Part shown: positions 10,301 to 17,066 of the stretch, piece by piece
How positions within the stretch are numbered: the first letter of the stretch is position 1
Layout: every line of letters starts with the position of its first letter
DNA from: Kaistella haifensis DSM 19056
Lineage (GTDB): Bacteria; Bacteroidota; Bacteroidia; Flavobacteriales; Weeksellaceae
Length of the DNA: 53,085 nt
Direction of reading: 5' to 3'
Assembly: GCF_000735695.2 (NCBI RefSeq)
Contig: NZ_JASZ02000015.1
Span: 1-53,085, forward strand
The notes under the pieces: generated by a model
The model's database searches: none
What the model was told of the DNA's origin: nothing
The model's input: the letters and a program-made list of their open reading frames with translations, nothing else
Translations under genes and position numbers: made by a program

Positions 10301-11704
10301 AAAGCAGAAGTCGAAAAATCACGCCCAGTTCATAAAAACGATATAATACTTTTAGATGTTGATGAAAATTATATAAATGATCCTAAACAAGATTCTTATC
10401 CAATTGGTCATGATTTATCATGGTATGTAATAAAAAAAGCGTACGATGATTTTTTGTCGGTCGATACAGGATTTAATTCGCTTTCTCATGATAAAGAGAA
10501 TCCTTTTATTACAAATTTTTACGAAAAATATAGCCCATTAATCAATAACAGTACATCAGCAAGAACTTGGGGAATGGCTACGGCAATAGCATATATAAGA
10601 TCTTTAGGTTTTAATAGAGATACAGGATATGTTAATACTGATGCAACGCATGGAAGCAAGAGTGAAAAATTTACTTTCGAAGAAAAATATGTTTGGTTAA
10701 CCGTTCACTATTTGAAAGGCTATCTCTCTGATTATTTACCTTATGAATACAAAGATGAAAACAGAGAATTTAGCTGGATTGATGATTATTCTAAAATTGT
10801 ACATATCAATAATCCTGCAGAAGATTTACATACCAATCTTGAAAATCAGGTCGATGAGTACTTTAACCCGCCATCATGGATAATAAAAGAAGAACTAGCA
10901 CCTGAAATCTATAATTTAGAAAATATCGGTATTGAGATTGATAAAATTATTGATAATAACCCTAAAATAGATTTCAGTAATTGGCTGAAGTACGATAATC
11001 TTGACTTTAATTCAGATATTGAAAAAGAATATCTGTCTATATACCAAAGTACAGGTTTAACCAATTCATCTGAAACAATTAATTCCTATATTGATTGCTG
11101 TAGTTATCTAATAAATGAAAAAGATTTTGATTTATTTATAAAACAAATTTCTCAAGAATCAAAATCTATTCATTTAAATGATTTTGGAAGTCCCGATACC
11201 GATACTTACACTAATCCTTCAAATTTGTTTTGGATGGATTGGATAGACGAAAATTATAATCAAACTGAATTTGATGAAGATAAATATGTTTTTACTTGTC
11301 TCACAAGAGTGATGAAAGATACTGTTGATGGAGAAAAAGAAGTAATTATACCTTCTAAAAAGACTAGAAAACTACTTAGTATTTCAGAGTTAGATAACAA
11401 TACTTATCTAACTATAAATTCAGAAATAATAGGATTTAGTCATGAAATTAAAACCGAGAGATTTAGCTATGGAGATCATCAATCCATGATTTTGATTGAT
11501 AAAAATATCCTATTAAAAGAATTAAATAACATAAATATGAACTTGTTTTGGATGGCAACCCACTTTATAAAAAAAAATCCTCTAAACAAGAAAATTAAAG
11601 AAATTGATCACAATCAAAAAATCAGAAAATACATCATTTGGCTAGACTATAAAAATCAATTAAAATCTGTAAAATATTTTGAAGAAAAGTTTTCAAACAG
11701 TTAA
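7349..11704 (+). CDS. Avs-like STAND NTPase with N-terminal Mrr-like nuclease
   Basis: A 1451-residue protein in three parts. Residues ~1-170 look like a restriction-endonuclease-fold (Mrr-like) domain: Glu17 in a helix, Asp48 in GAGGDGGIEAYG, and Gln66-Ser-Lys68 in FIAIQSKWF. Residues ~350-700 form a STAND/NACHT-type NTPase with Walker A GKPGTGKT (355-362), Walker B VLICIDGLEED (Asp443) and a sensor-like RIRFVFSAREYF. The remaining ~750 residues are unrecognised, helical-looking and Asp/Asn-rich, a likely target-sensing region. This order (nuclease effector, NTPase, long C-terminal sensor) is that of Avs antiviral proteins, in which binding of a phage protein triggers oligomerisation and nuclease activity. 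It stands alone, with its own start at ATG 7349. Membership in a specific Avs class is not claimed. Confidence 0.7.
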   Translation: MWDSFNIYGGSYQNSFETLCNQLFERYLSKEYPNLIDEFKVINGAGGDGGIEAYGKLSNGNFIAIQSKWFKQALSTNELNQIKKSIITALNIRANINEYIVCIPHNVSSVKIGKGKKPTQNSEDVRIENFEKEIKKSYPNLKITWWFEHSILEELQKTENEGVRKYWFEKEIIHSKFLKDKFDLQKTNFWLKERYVGDLHTKGDIQNLIEKQLYSLPFRKKILVKILDFKYKANNAKSISEKFINHSLKSDELTKKLRQINDFIDDLILKSSALEMKLLNGIEPNLIINDDMEVPIIYIIEDSIKILKSVNPTNFQKAIYDKLEISLRELNKDVIYSYFDIENELVTISTSLILGKPGTGKTLGLAYAVEECVNKSVPAILIQAKGANSKDWTQLLSQELELGNWNKNEIFSVLETLAIGKDCELASNNTTNFENTNVLICIDGLEEDILNDGNWYNRINEAIEITRKYNRIRFVFSAREYFYNNQRLPDYQKNYKELRLKREGDVKVEDVAKKYCEKYNISIENYQFIKGLDSLFALKLFCETYQGSIIKRTEIVETTTSKLINLKIDRINKEYLESLDSRKAKSRNAVLEFLNIVSDLFYYNSELSHTQILDLGIENKIKYLDVNEIELLIEFLSNNGILIKYERNVDSDSILEAKESFYTFSYQSILEIIVSSKISNSIVNGKIDCLPDSLFNPIPLSRELDDEDYNPHSDFTPNRRIIQDIINEIFIKKGKLIGIDDFLAAGFTEDEIFELQLNALYAVPNEISCIYQDWVTEIFNKDYIKRFQILQDLIIPLSYDKDSSFNAMYLHNILKNITNHFERDKFWSGLDDYESEIMSKKLNLSKYRLSQWSLTSILNDSFDLDETDMYDGLPLIYVWGFTTLDQKLRENLRVKLTKWALILPSEFKKLLDLMLPIDEPQILEDLATITLGFATKCKDGSAIHELALWSLNNIFNNTDKYRNVVVRCGFRTIVERAFQYNLISKAEVEKSRPVHKNDIILLDVDENYINDPKQDSYPIGHDLSWYVIKKAYDDFLSVDTGFNSLSHDKENPFITNFYEKYSPLINNSTSARTWGMATAIAYIRSLGFNRDTGYVNTDATHGSKSEKFTFEEKYVWLTVHYLKGYLSDYLPYEYKDENREFSWIDDYSKIVHINNPAEDLHTNLENQVDEYFNPPSWIIKEELAPEIYNLENIGIEIDKIIDNNPKIDFSNWLKYDNLDFNSDIEKEYLSIYQSTGLTNSSETINSYIDCCSYLINEKDFDLFIKQISQESKSIHLNDFGSPDTDTYTNPSNLFWMDWIDENYNQTEFDEDKYVFTCLTRVMKDTVDGEKEVIIPSKKTRKLLSISELDNNTYLTINSEIIGFSHEIKTERFSYGDHQSMILIDKNILLKELNNINMNLFWMATHFIKKNPLNKKIKEIDHNQKIRKYIIWLDYKNQLKSVKYFEEKFSNS

Positions 11705-11784
11705 ATTCTTTGACTCAATTCAGGTGATTTGTAGTCTTCCCCAAAAGCTAGAGCATTTAAAGATATAGTTTTTAAACGAATATA

Positions 11785-11985
11785 GATACTGTGCATAAAC
11801 CATTAGGTTAAACCTGTGTAAAAAAGATACAGGTTTAATCTTAAACCAACGTAAAATGAATACACTACCAGCGAAAAATAGCACAATGTAAAACCTGCTT
11901 AAAATAAACCTAGTAGCTGCGTATAATAAATACAAGTACGTGCGTAAAAGAATACAGCTACCTGCGTAAAATAAGCACAGGTCAA
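11785..11985. repeat. degenerate tandem repeat array, ~22-23 bp period
   Basis: At least seven related units follow each other, with the core TGCGTAAAA.AATACA or close variants. Clear cores lie near 11816, 11849, 11871, 11896, 11918, 11941 and 11963; the last four are 22-23 bases apart and earlier spacing is less regular. Many units have outer arms that pair with each other (CCTG...CAGG, GTAGCTG...). The best is a perfect 10-base inverted repeat, TTAAACCTGT (11808-11817) and ACAGGTTTAA (11829-11838), around an 11-base spacer. The array lies ~1.3 kb before the mobilisation genes. Iterons, protein-binding sites or recombination sites are all possible. Confidence 0.6.
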
Positions 11986-12446
11986 AATCGTTAGTGTTTG
12001 ATTTACAACACTATAAATAATTTTTTACTTTACAAGCAATAACTCTTTTTCTTTCTGAATCACAGGTTTCCAATTGGCTACATTTCCATAGAAACCGGAA
12101 AAATAATAAAACCTACTGATTACCAATACTATAAAATTTTTTCAGAACTCTGAAAAAATCAGCACCTTTTTTATAGCAAGATGTGTCTTTGTATATACAG
12201 CTTTTCAAGTTGCATCACCAAAGACGATCTTGCCTTTTTTGCAAAAAGGGGAGAAAAACGGCGGAACTTGTTTTTCTGTTTTTTCTGAAATTTTAAACAA
12301 AGAGTCCAGAATAGTCCAGATTATTCTTTTTTAGTCTTCCAAGAATCCAGTATAGTCCAGATTGGTCTTATTTAGTCCACGTCCCATGAATACTATTGTT
12401 TTCACGGTTTTGATGTTTCAACTTTGCAGAAGAAATTTTAATCAAA
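11986..12446. promoter_or_regulatory. non-coding control region, possible oriT
   Basis: There is no gene here. Visible structure: a perfect hairpin with arms TTTTTTCAG (12137-12145) and CTGAAAAAA (12150-12158); a second inverted repeat CCTTTTT (12233-12239) and AAAAAGG (12243-12249); and an imperfect ~42-base direct repeat, at 12300-12342 and 12343-12382, built on AGTCCAGAATAGTCCAGATT and AATCCAGTATAGTCCAGATT. Such hairpins and repeats upstream of a MobC-like protein and relaxase are what an origin of transfer often looks like, but no nic site could be identified. Confidence 0.4.
12396..12426 (+). promoter_or_regulatory. candidate Bacteroidetes-type promoter
   Basis: TTG at 12396-12398 and CAACTTTG at 12419-12426 are separated by 20 bases. 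They resemble the -33 TTG and -7 TAnnTTTG elements with one mismatch in the -7 box. The pair is 20 bases before the ATG at 12447, so it would give a short leader for the adhesin-like gene. The assignment rests only on pattern. Confidence 0.35.
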
Positions 12447-13245
12447 ATGATGAAAACACTACTTTATTTTTTTCTGTTGATTGTTGGCATATCGGTAAAA
12501 GCACAAGTCGGCATCAACACCACAAATCCTGAAACAACTTTTGAAGTTGTTGGAAAACCAAACGATCCCAGCCATTACGATGGCATCATTCCACCAAGAA
12601 TTACCGGTGACCAATTGGCTTCAAAATCTTATTCAAATGCAAAAAAAGGGGCGGTCGTCTTTGCGACATCTCCTGCATCTAATCTTTCCGGACAGGTCAT
12701 CAATGTCAGCGAGTCTGGAATGTATTATTTTGATGGTAACGTATGGCAAAACTTTGCAAAAGAAAAACAGCCGACTGAATACCGAATCGTTTTGACGTTT
12801 GATGAAAATGGGACTGATCCTTTAACGGCGACTTCAACATGGTCTGCACCGGTAAATTATTCAGGAAACAGTCATGCTTATCTAACCTCTTCAAAATATT
12901 ACACGATTGGAACCAAAAATTTCGGAGGATTGAAAGGATTTGTCCTTTTCAGAAAAGTTAACGGAATTGTCAATGTCAGATTCCAGATCTACCGGTCTTA
13001 CAATTCTGCACCAATTACAGGAAACGCCTTTATCAGTATAGCAAGCATCTACAGCGACATCGGCTACATTCCCAATCAAATCGTATTACTTCATTACTGA
13101 AAATTCCACCCAGTTTTTCCCGGCATTGCTTGAAAATTACTCGATTCAAATTCCCCAAACCTCACTCAATGCCATGTCCACCTCATATTACACCTACGGT
13201 GAAGTACAGGGATACTCCAATTGGATCAAGCCTTATCTGCCTTAA
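12447..13245 (+). pseudogene. secreted Bacteroidetes surface protein, frameshifted near its C-terminus
   Basis: The gene encodes a signal peptide (MMKTLLYFFLLIVGISVKAQ) followed by VGINTTNPETTFEVVG, the typical opening of flavobacterial surface proteins that often end in a tail-fibre or adhesin-like domain. The first frame stops at 13100, but coding sequence carries on in the +1 frame as FITENSTQFFPALLENY and ends YSNWIKPYLP with a stop at 13243-13245. Removing one T from GTATTAC near 13090 restores a single ~265-residue protein. Function is unknown. It sits just before the mobilisation genes, at the point where GC content rises. Confidence 0.7.
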
Positions 13246-13272
13246 AAATAACAAAAACAAACGATATGAAAA

Positions 13273-13638
13273 ATGACAAAAGAAGGAAAGGAAGAGGTGA
13301 TCCTGATCAGGGTTCAAAAACTCCGAAAAGAAAAGTGGAAAAAAATCTGTTCCAAGAGAAAAATTTCCCTCACCAGTTTAATTATCGATTCGGTGGAAAA
13401 CAGGATTTTAGAAGATGAACGGAGAAGCATATTAGCGTTCATTGAAAAACAGGACAACATTTTCATCAAGATTGAAACCAACATCAATCAGATAGCGAGA
13501 ATCGTTAATGGCCAAAAGTTTATTTCCCAAACCGAATTGAGCAATTTTCAAAACCAACTGAAAACCATCGTTGACTTGAAGGAAAAGCAAAATGAGATAT
13601 TCTTAAAAATTTATTCACTCATCGCCAATGATCGTTAA
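13273..13638 (+). CDS. MobC-like relaxosome accessory protein
   Basis: A 121-residue basic protein. The N-terminal half (EVILIRVQKLRKEKWKKICS, then ISLTSLIIDSVENRIL) has the look of a ribbon-helix-helix DNA-binding domain. The C-terminal half contains TNINQIARIVNGQKFIS, the signature seen in MobC-like plasmid mobilisation proteins, and ends in a helix. Such proteins bind oriT and help the relaxase open the DNA. It overlaps the relaxase gene by 11 bases, consistent with translational coupling. The next upstream ATG (13266) is in another frame, so 13273 is the start. Confidence 0.75.
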   Translation: MTKEGKEEVILIRVQKLRKEKWKKICSKRKISLTSLIIDSVENRILEDERRSILAFIEKQDNIFIKIETNINQIARIVNGQKFISQTELSNFQNQLKTIVDLKEKQNEIFLKIYSLIANDR

Positions 13639-15088
13639 GATTTTAGGTTCTGCAAGTTCCAATTTTCACGGTGTTCAGTACAACGACAAAAAGGTGGAGA
13701 AAGGAACGGGAGAATTGATGCTGATGAAAAACTTTCCCTCCTTCATCAATGGAGAGAGCAGTCCGGAGCAGGTTCGGGATTATTTCAAGTCGATCTCGAA
13801 AAGCGACAAGGTAAAAAAGCCACAGTTTCACACCGTGATTTCCACTAAATTTAAGGCACATCCGAAGGAGGAACTCACAAAGGTTGCGGACGATTTTATG
13901 CAGGAAATGAGTTATGGCAACCAACCCTATATCGTGGTCTTCCACAACGATACGGAGAACAACCATGTCCACATTGTTTCGACAAGAGTGGACAAGGAAA
14001 CGGGGAAGAAGATCAATGACAGTTACGAGCGGTTAAAAGCGCAGAAAGCCCTCGCCACGACCCTCGAAAAACTATACGGCATCACGCCGGAGCAGGAACT
14101 TGAAAAATTACTGGAATACACAATAGGTTCGATAAAACAACTGGAACTCTTGCTGGAAAGAAGCGGGTTCAGACTATCACAAAACACAAATGATGAAAAA
14201 AGATATGATATTCTGAAAAAAGGCGTAAGGCTCAAAACCATTGACGGCAACCAAATAGGTTTGAACCTAAATTCAAAAGACAGCAGGATTTTCCAATTAA
14301 GAGCGATTTTGACCAAATACCGAGAACTCAGTTCCAACAAGGTGTTCAGGGTAGAAGACAGAAGAAAACAAGAATCCATGCTTCCAGAAGAAAAGCACAA
14401 AGACTGGAAACCTAAAATAGAGTTTGAAAGCAAAATGCAAAAAAAGTTACGGGATATTTTCGGACTTGATGTGGTCTTTCACTACAAAGACGGACAAAAA
14501 CCGTTCGGATACAGCCTGATTGACCACAAGACCGAAACGGTGTATAAGGGAAACGACATCATCAAAATGAATGAACTGTTCGAGTTAACCGATGATAGGA
14601 TTGACAAAAAATTATTTGAAAGCTTAAAGGACTACAACATTACGGACAATGCATTAAAAAAGATTCTGATGGAATATCTAAAACGCACCAATGCAGAAGC
14701 GATACTGAAAGATTTTATGCTTTTTGAAACCAAGAGCAGAAAGATTAAGAAAATTTTCGAATCAGTGAAAAATGAGGTAAGGGACTATCTGAAAAAACAA
14801 AATTCAAAAGATCTACACCTCATAAAATCGGAAGACGGAAAATATTATGTTGTCCACTCAAAACTTCACTATGTAGGCTCCCTAGAATATCTGATTGGCA
14901 AAAAAGAATATCAAAAATTTTTGAATCTGAATCAAGAAAAGCCGGACATAAAGACAAAAGAAGATGAAAATCTGTCAAAGGAACTGAGCCAAAGTGTAAA
15001 CGATCTGCTTTTTCAGTTCACCAAGACAGCGGGTTCGGGAAAAGACCCTGCGGAAGAAGAATTCAAGAAAAGAAGAAAAAGAAGATAA
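13628..15088 (+). CDS. MOBP-type relaxase / mobilisation nuclease
   Basis: A 486-residue protein that would nick one strand at oriT and stay bound to the 5' end for transfer. The metal-binding motif is complete: H106-N-D108-T-E-N111-N-H113-V-H115-I. A Tyr in the N-terminal segment HGVQYNDKK (Tyr18) is the likely nucleophile, and FHTVIST (67-73) is the strand between. The remaining ~350 residues are Lys/Glu-rich with a long helical region and a basic tail (KKRRKRR) that may help recruit the coupling protein. It belongs to the relaxase_VirD2 group commonly found in Bacteroidetes elements. Confidence 0.88.
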   Translation: MIVKILGSASSNFHGVQYNDKKVEKGTGELMLMKNFPSFINGESSPEQVRDYFKSISKSDKVKKPQFHTVISTKFKAHPKEELTKVADDFMQEMSYGNQPYIVVFHNDTENNHVHIVSTRVDKETGKKINDSYERLKAQKALATTLEKLYGITPEQELEKLLEYTIGSIKQLELLLERSGFRLSQNTNDEKRYDILKKGVRLKTIDGNQIGLNLNSKDSRIFQLRAILTKYRELSSNKVFRVEDRRKQESMLPEEKHKDWKPKIEFESKMQKKLRDIFGLDVVFHYKDGQKPFGYSLIDHKTETVYKGNDIIKMNELFELTDDRIDKKLFESLKDYNITDNALKKILMEYLKRTNAEAILKDFMLFETKSRKIKKIFESVKNEVRDYLKKQNSKDLHLIKSEDGKYYVVHSKLHYVGSLEYLIGKKEYQKFLNLNQEKPDIKTKEDENLSKELSQSVNDLLFQFTKTAGSGKDPAEEEFKKRRKRR

Positions 15089-15114
15089 AAACTCTGTAAA
15101 CCAGAAACAATACA

Positions 15115-15768
15115 ATGATAATCACATTTGCTACCCAAAAAGGCGGAGCCGGAAAAACTACCCTCGCCATTGCGTTTGCCAATTATCTGTCCATTGTGTC
15201 AGAAAGGAGCATTAAGGTTTATGATTTCGATTTTCAGAAATCCTTCTACTCTAAATGGCTGGATGATGAGGAATCGGAATTGCCCAAACTCTACGATGTG
15301 GAAGTCATCGGCGAGGATGATACAAAACCGCCTTTCAGGGATTTGGAAGAAGTCATCGAACTGAAGGAAAGTGAAAACATCTACATCTTCGATTTGGCGG
15401 GAACACTTGACCGGAAATACAGTGATGTCCTTATTTACAGTGATTTCATCATTATTCCCTTTGAGTACTCCGATGTATCGGTAAAATCGACTTTGGTCTT
15501 CAAAAATATGCTTGGTTTATTGGAAAGTGAGGCAGAACGCATCTTTATCCGCTCTAAATACGACAAAGGTTACAAATACCGGAACCAAAGAGAAATGGAC
15601 CAGGAACTTGCCAAATATGGGCTTCTGCTTGAAAACTCCGTACACAAAAGAAACAGCCTTCAAAGCATTAACACAAGAACATTGAATTACGACCAAAAAA
15701 ATGCAGTCAAAAGACCCTTTAACGAAATTATCGAACAAATTAACAAGGAACTGAAAATAACCCTTTAA
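15115..15768 (+). CDS. traA: ParA-family ATPase (TraA of Bacteroidetes conjugative elements)
   Basis: A 217-residue P-loop ATPase with the deviant Walker A motif QKGGAGKTT (residues 8-16), signature Lys included, and a Walker B-like strand IYIFDLAGTL. ParA/MinD-like proteins head the tra operon of many Bacteroidetes conjugative transposons under the name TraA. The role there is not settled; positioning of DNA or of the transfer machine is likely. No ParB gene is next to it, which argues against a plasmid partition locus. It lies 26 bases after the relaxase gene. Confidence 0.8.
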   Translation: MIITFATQKGGAGKTTLAIAFANYLSIVSERSIKVYDFDFQKSFYSKWLDDEESELPKLYDVEVIGEDDTKPPFRDLEEVIELKESENIYIFDLAGTLDRKYSDVLIYSDFIIIPFEYSDVSVKSTLVFKNMLGLLESEAERIFIRSKYDKGYKYRNQREMDQELAKYGLLLENSVHKRNSLQSINTRTLNYDQKNAVKRPFNEIIEQINKELKITL

Positions 15769-15789
15769 TCCAAAAAACCAAAAATAAAA

Positions 15790-16368
15790 ATGCTAAAATA
15801 TTCACTCATTTTAATAGGAATCTATGTCCTGTATTACGGCGGAAACATTGTCTATGACCTGTTTTTGAAGAAAGAGAAAACAGCCGTTACCGATGAAGCC
15901 GAGGAATTCTCCCTCGTCAGTTTTGCCAAAACAGAAAGCCCGCCGGAAAGTCGTATTGAGATTGATGATGTCGAAAATATCCGAACTCCGAAATCCTTTC
16001 AGAAGGTTCATCCTCCATTATCTGTCGATCCATCGAAAATTTTCGAACCACCTGATTTGGAAGAAATGAGAAGAAAATTTGAAGCCGAGGAAGAAATGGA
16101 CGGAGATATTCCCAGAACTGAATCACCTGAAGAGATTAAGGTTTCAGAAACTAAAGAAGAATCAGAGCAACCCGAAAAGAAAAGTGCAACCGAACCCGAA
16201 GAAAAAGTTGAATCCCAAACTGAAGCGGAAGAAATAGTTCAGATTCCAAAACCAACACTACAAGAAGAGAATGATCAGTATTGGAAAAAAATGGTCAGTC
16301 TTGCACACACCTCCATCAAACTAGTTAAGAACTACGACGGTGAAAAGGTTTATCATTCCACACAGTAA
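15790..16368 (+). CDS. membrane-anchored acidic conjugation protein
   Basis: A 192-residue protein with one N-terminal transmembrane segment (LKYSLILIGIYVLYYGGNIV), a short hydrophobic/basic patch, then a long disordered acidic stretch rich in Glu, Pro and Ser (residues ~55-155) and a small folded end with YWKKMVSLAHTSIKLVKNYD. It lies between the ParA gene and traE, the position of the poorly conserved TraC/TraD-type genes in Bacteroidetes tra operons. The N-terminal anchor and charged linker suggest a tether inside the channel complex, but no function can be named. Confidence 0.6.
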   Translation: MLKYSLILIGIYVLYYGGNIVYDLFLKKEKTAVTDEAEEFSLVSFAKTESPPESRIEIDDVENIRTPKSFQKVHPPLSVDPSKIFEPPDLEEMRRKFEAEEEMDGDIPRTESPEEIKVSETKEESEQPEKKSATEPEEKVESQTEAEEIVQIPKPTLQEENDQYWKKMVSLAHTSIKLVKNYDGEKVYHSTQ

Positions 16369-16409
16369 AGAAAACACAAACCCATATAACTAACCTTAAA
16401 TTTTAAAAA

Positions 16410-16733
16410 ATGATGAAAAAAAATTTCAACACCAAAGTGATCCAAAAGAAAGTACTAGCCGTTGCCTTGCTGATGTTGGCGATGTCCCCAATTTTCGCAC
16501 AAGGCGGTGCAACAGCTATCTCGAATGCCGCAAGTGACATCAAAGATTATTGGGATCCCATCAAACTCATCCTGAAAGCAGTCGGTGGATTGGTCGGGTT
16601 CATTGGCGGACTCCGAGTTTACAACAAATGGACGAACGGTGATCAAGATGTCAACAAAGAAATCCTGGGCTACGGCGGCGCCATGATTTTCCTGATTGTC
16701 GTTCCGGAATTTGTAACCGCATTCTTTGCCTAA
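16410..16733 (+). CDS. traE: TraE, DUF4134 VirB2-like pilin
   Basis: A 107-residue small membrane protein: an N-terminal signal (cut after IFAQ), then a mature part with two hydrophobic helices (ILKAVGGLVGFIGGLRVYNK and GAMIFLIVVPEFVTAFFA) and a short polar loop containing WTNGDQDVNKEI. This matches DUF4134/TraE of Bacteroidetes conjugative transposons, the presumed pilin-like subunit equivalent to VirB2. The next gene starts one base after its stop codon. Confidence 0.85.
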   Translation: MMKKNFNTKVIQKKVLAVALLMLAMSPIFAQGGATAISNAASDIKDYWDPIKLILKAVGGLVGFIGGLRVYNKWTNGDQDVNKEILGYGGAMIFLIVVPEFVTAFFA

Positions 16734-16734
16734 G

Positions 16735-17049
16735 ATGGGTTACTACCTCTACAAGGGGCTTAAAAAACCCCTTGTCTTTTTCGGACTCAAAGGTAAATAC
16801 ATCTTTTATGCAGTCGGCGTTGTGGGAGCCGGAGTCGTTGCAGCACTCATTTTATCCAAATTCGGATTATTGGGTTCACTGCTCGGACTTGCAGTCACTG
16901 CGGGAGGTGTGTATTTAATCTTCAGAAGGCAGGACAAAAACGGACTCTACGACAAAACCAAAAACTTCGACCAGGTAATGATTTTCCCTAAAAGATTCAA
17001 CCATAAGAAATTTGCAGACCATTCAAAAACTGAAAAATCAAAAAAGTAA
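16735..17049 (+). CDS. traF: TraF, DUF4133 VirB3-like protein
   Basis: A 104-residue inner-membrane protein starting at ATG 16735, one base after the traE stop; an in-frame TTG at 16726 would overlap traE and is less likely. It opens GYYLYKGLKKPLVFFGLKGK, has two adjacent hydrophobic segments around residues 22-65 and then a polar basic tail. This is the DUF4133/TraF pattern, considered the VirB3 counterpart that works with the VirB4-type ATPase. The order traE-traF-traG is conserved in Bacteroidetes elements. Confidence 0.85.
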   Translation: MGYYLYKGLKKPLVFFGLKGKYIFYAVGVVGAGVVAALILSKFGLLGSLLGLAVTAGGVYLIFRRQDKNGLYDKTKNFDQVMIFPKRFNHKKFADHSKTEKSKK

Positions 17050-17066
17050 CAAAGTAAAAATTCTAC

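Noticed and set aside
11720..11935. Reverse-strand frame of 71 codons with hydrophobic residues
   Set aside because: It lies across the repeat array and its periodic hydrophobic text is a by-product of the repeats; no start context or family.
11785..11985. CRISPR-like array
   Set aside because: Units are only ~22-23 bases in total with no distinct spacers, the repeats are degenerate and no cas gene is nearby.
15115..15768. Plasmid partition locus
   Set aside because: No ParB gene follows; the ParA-like gene sits at the head of the tra operon as TraA does in Bacteroidetes elements.
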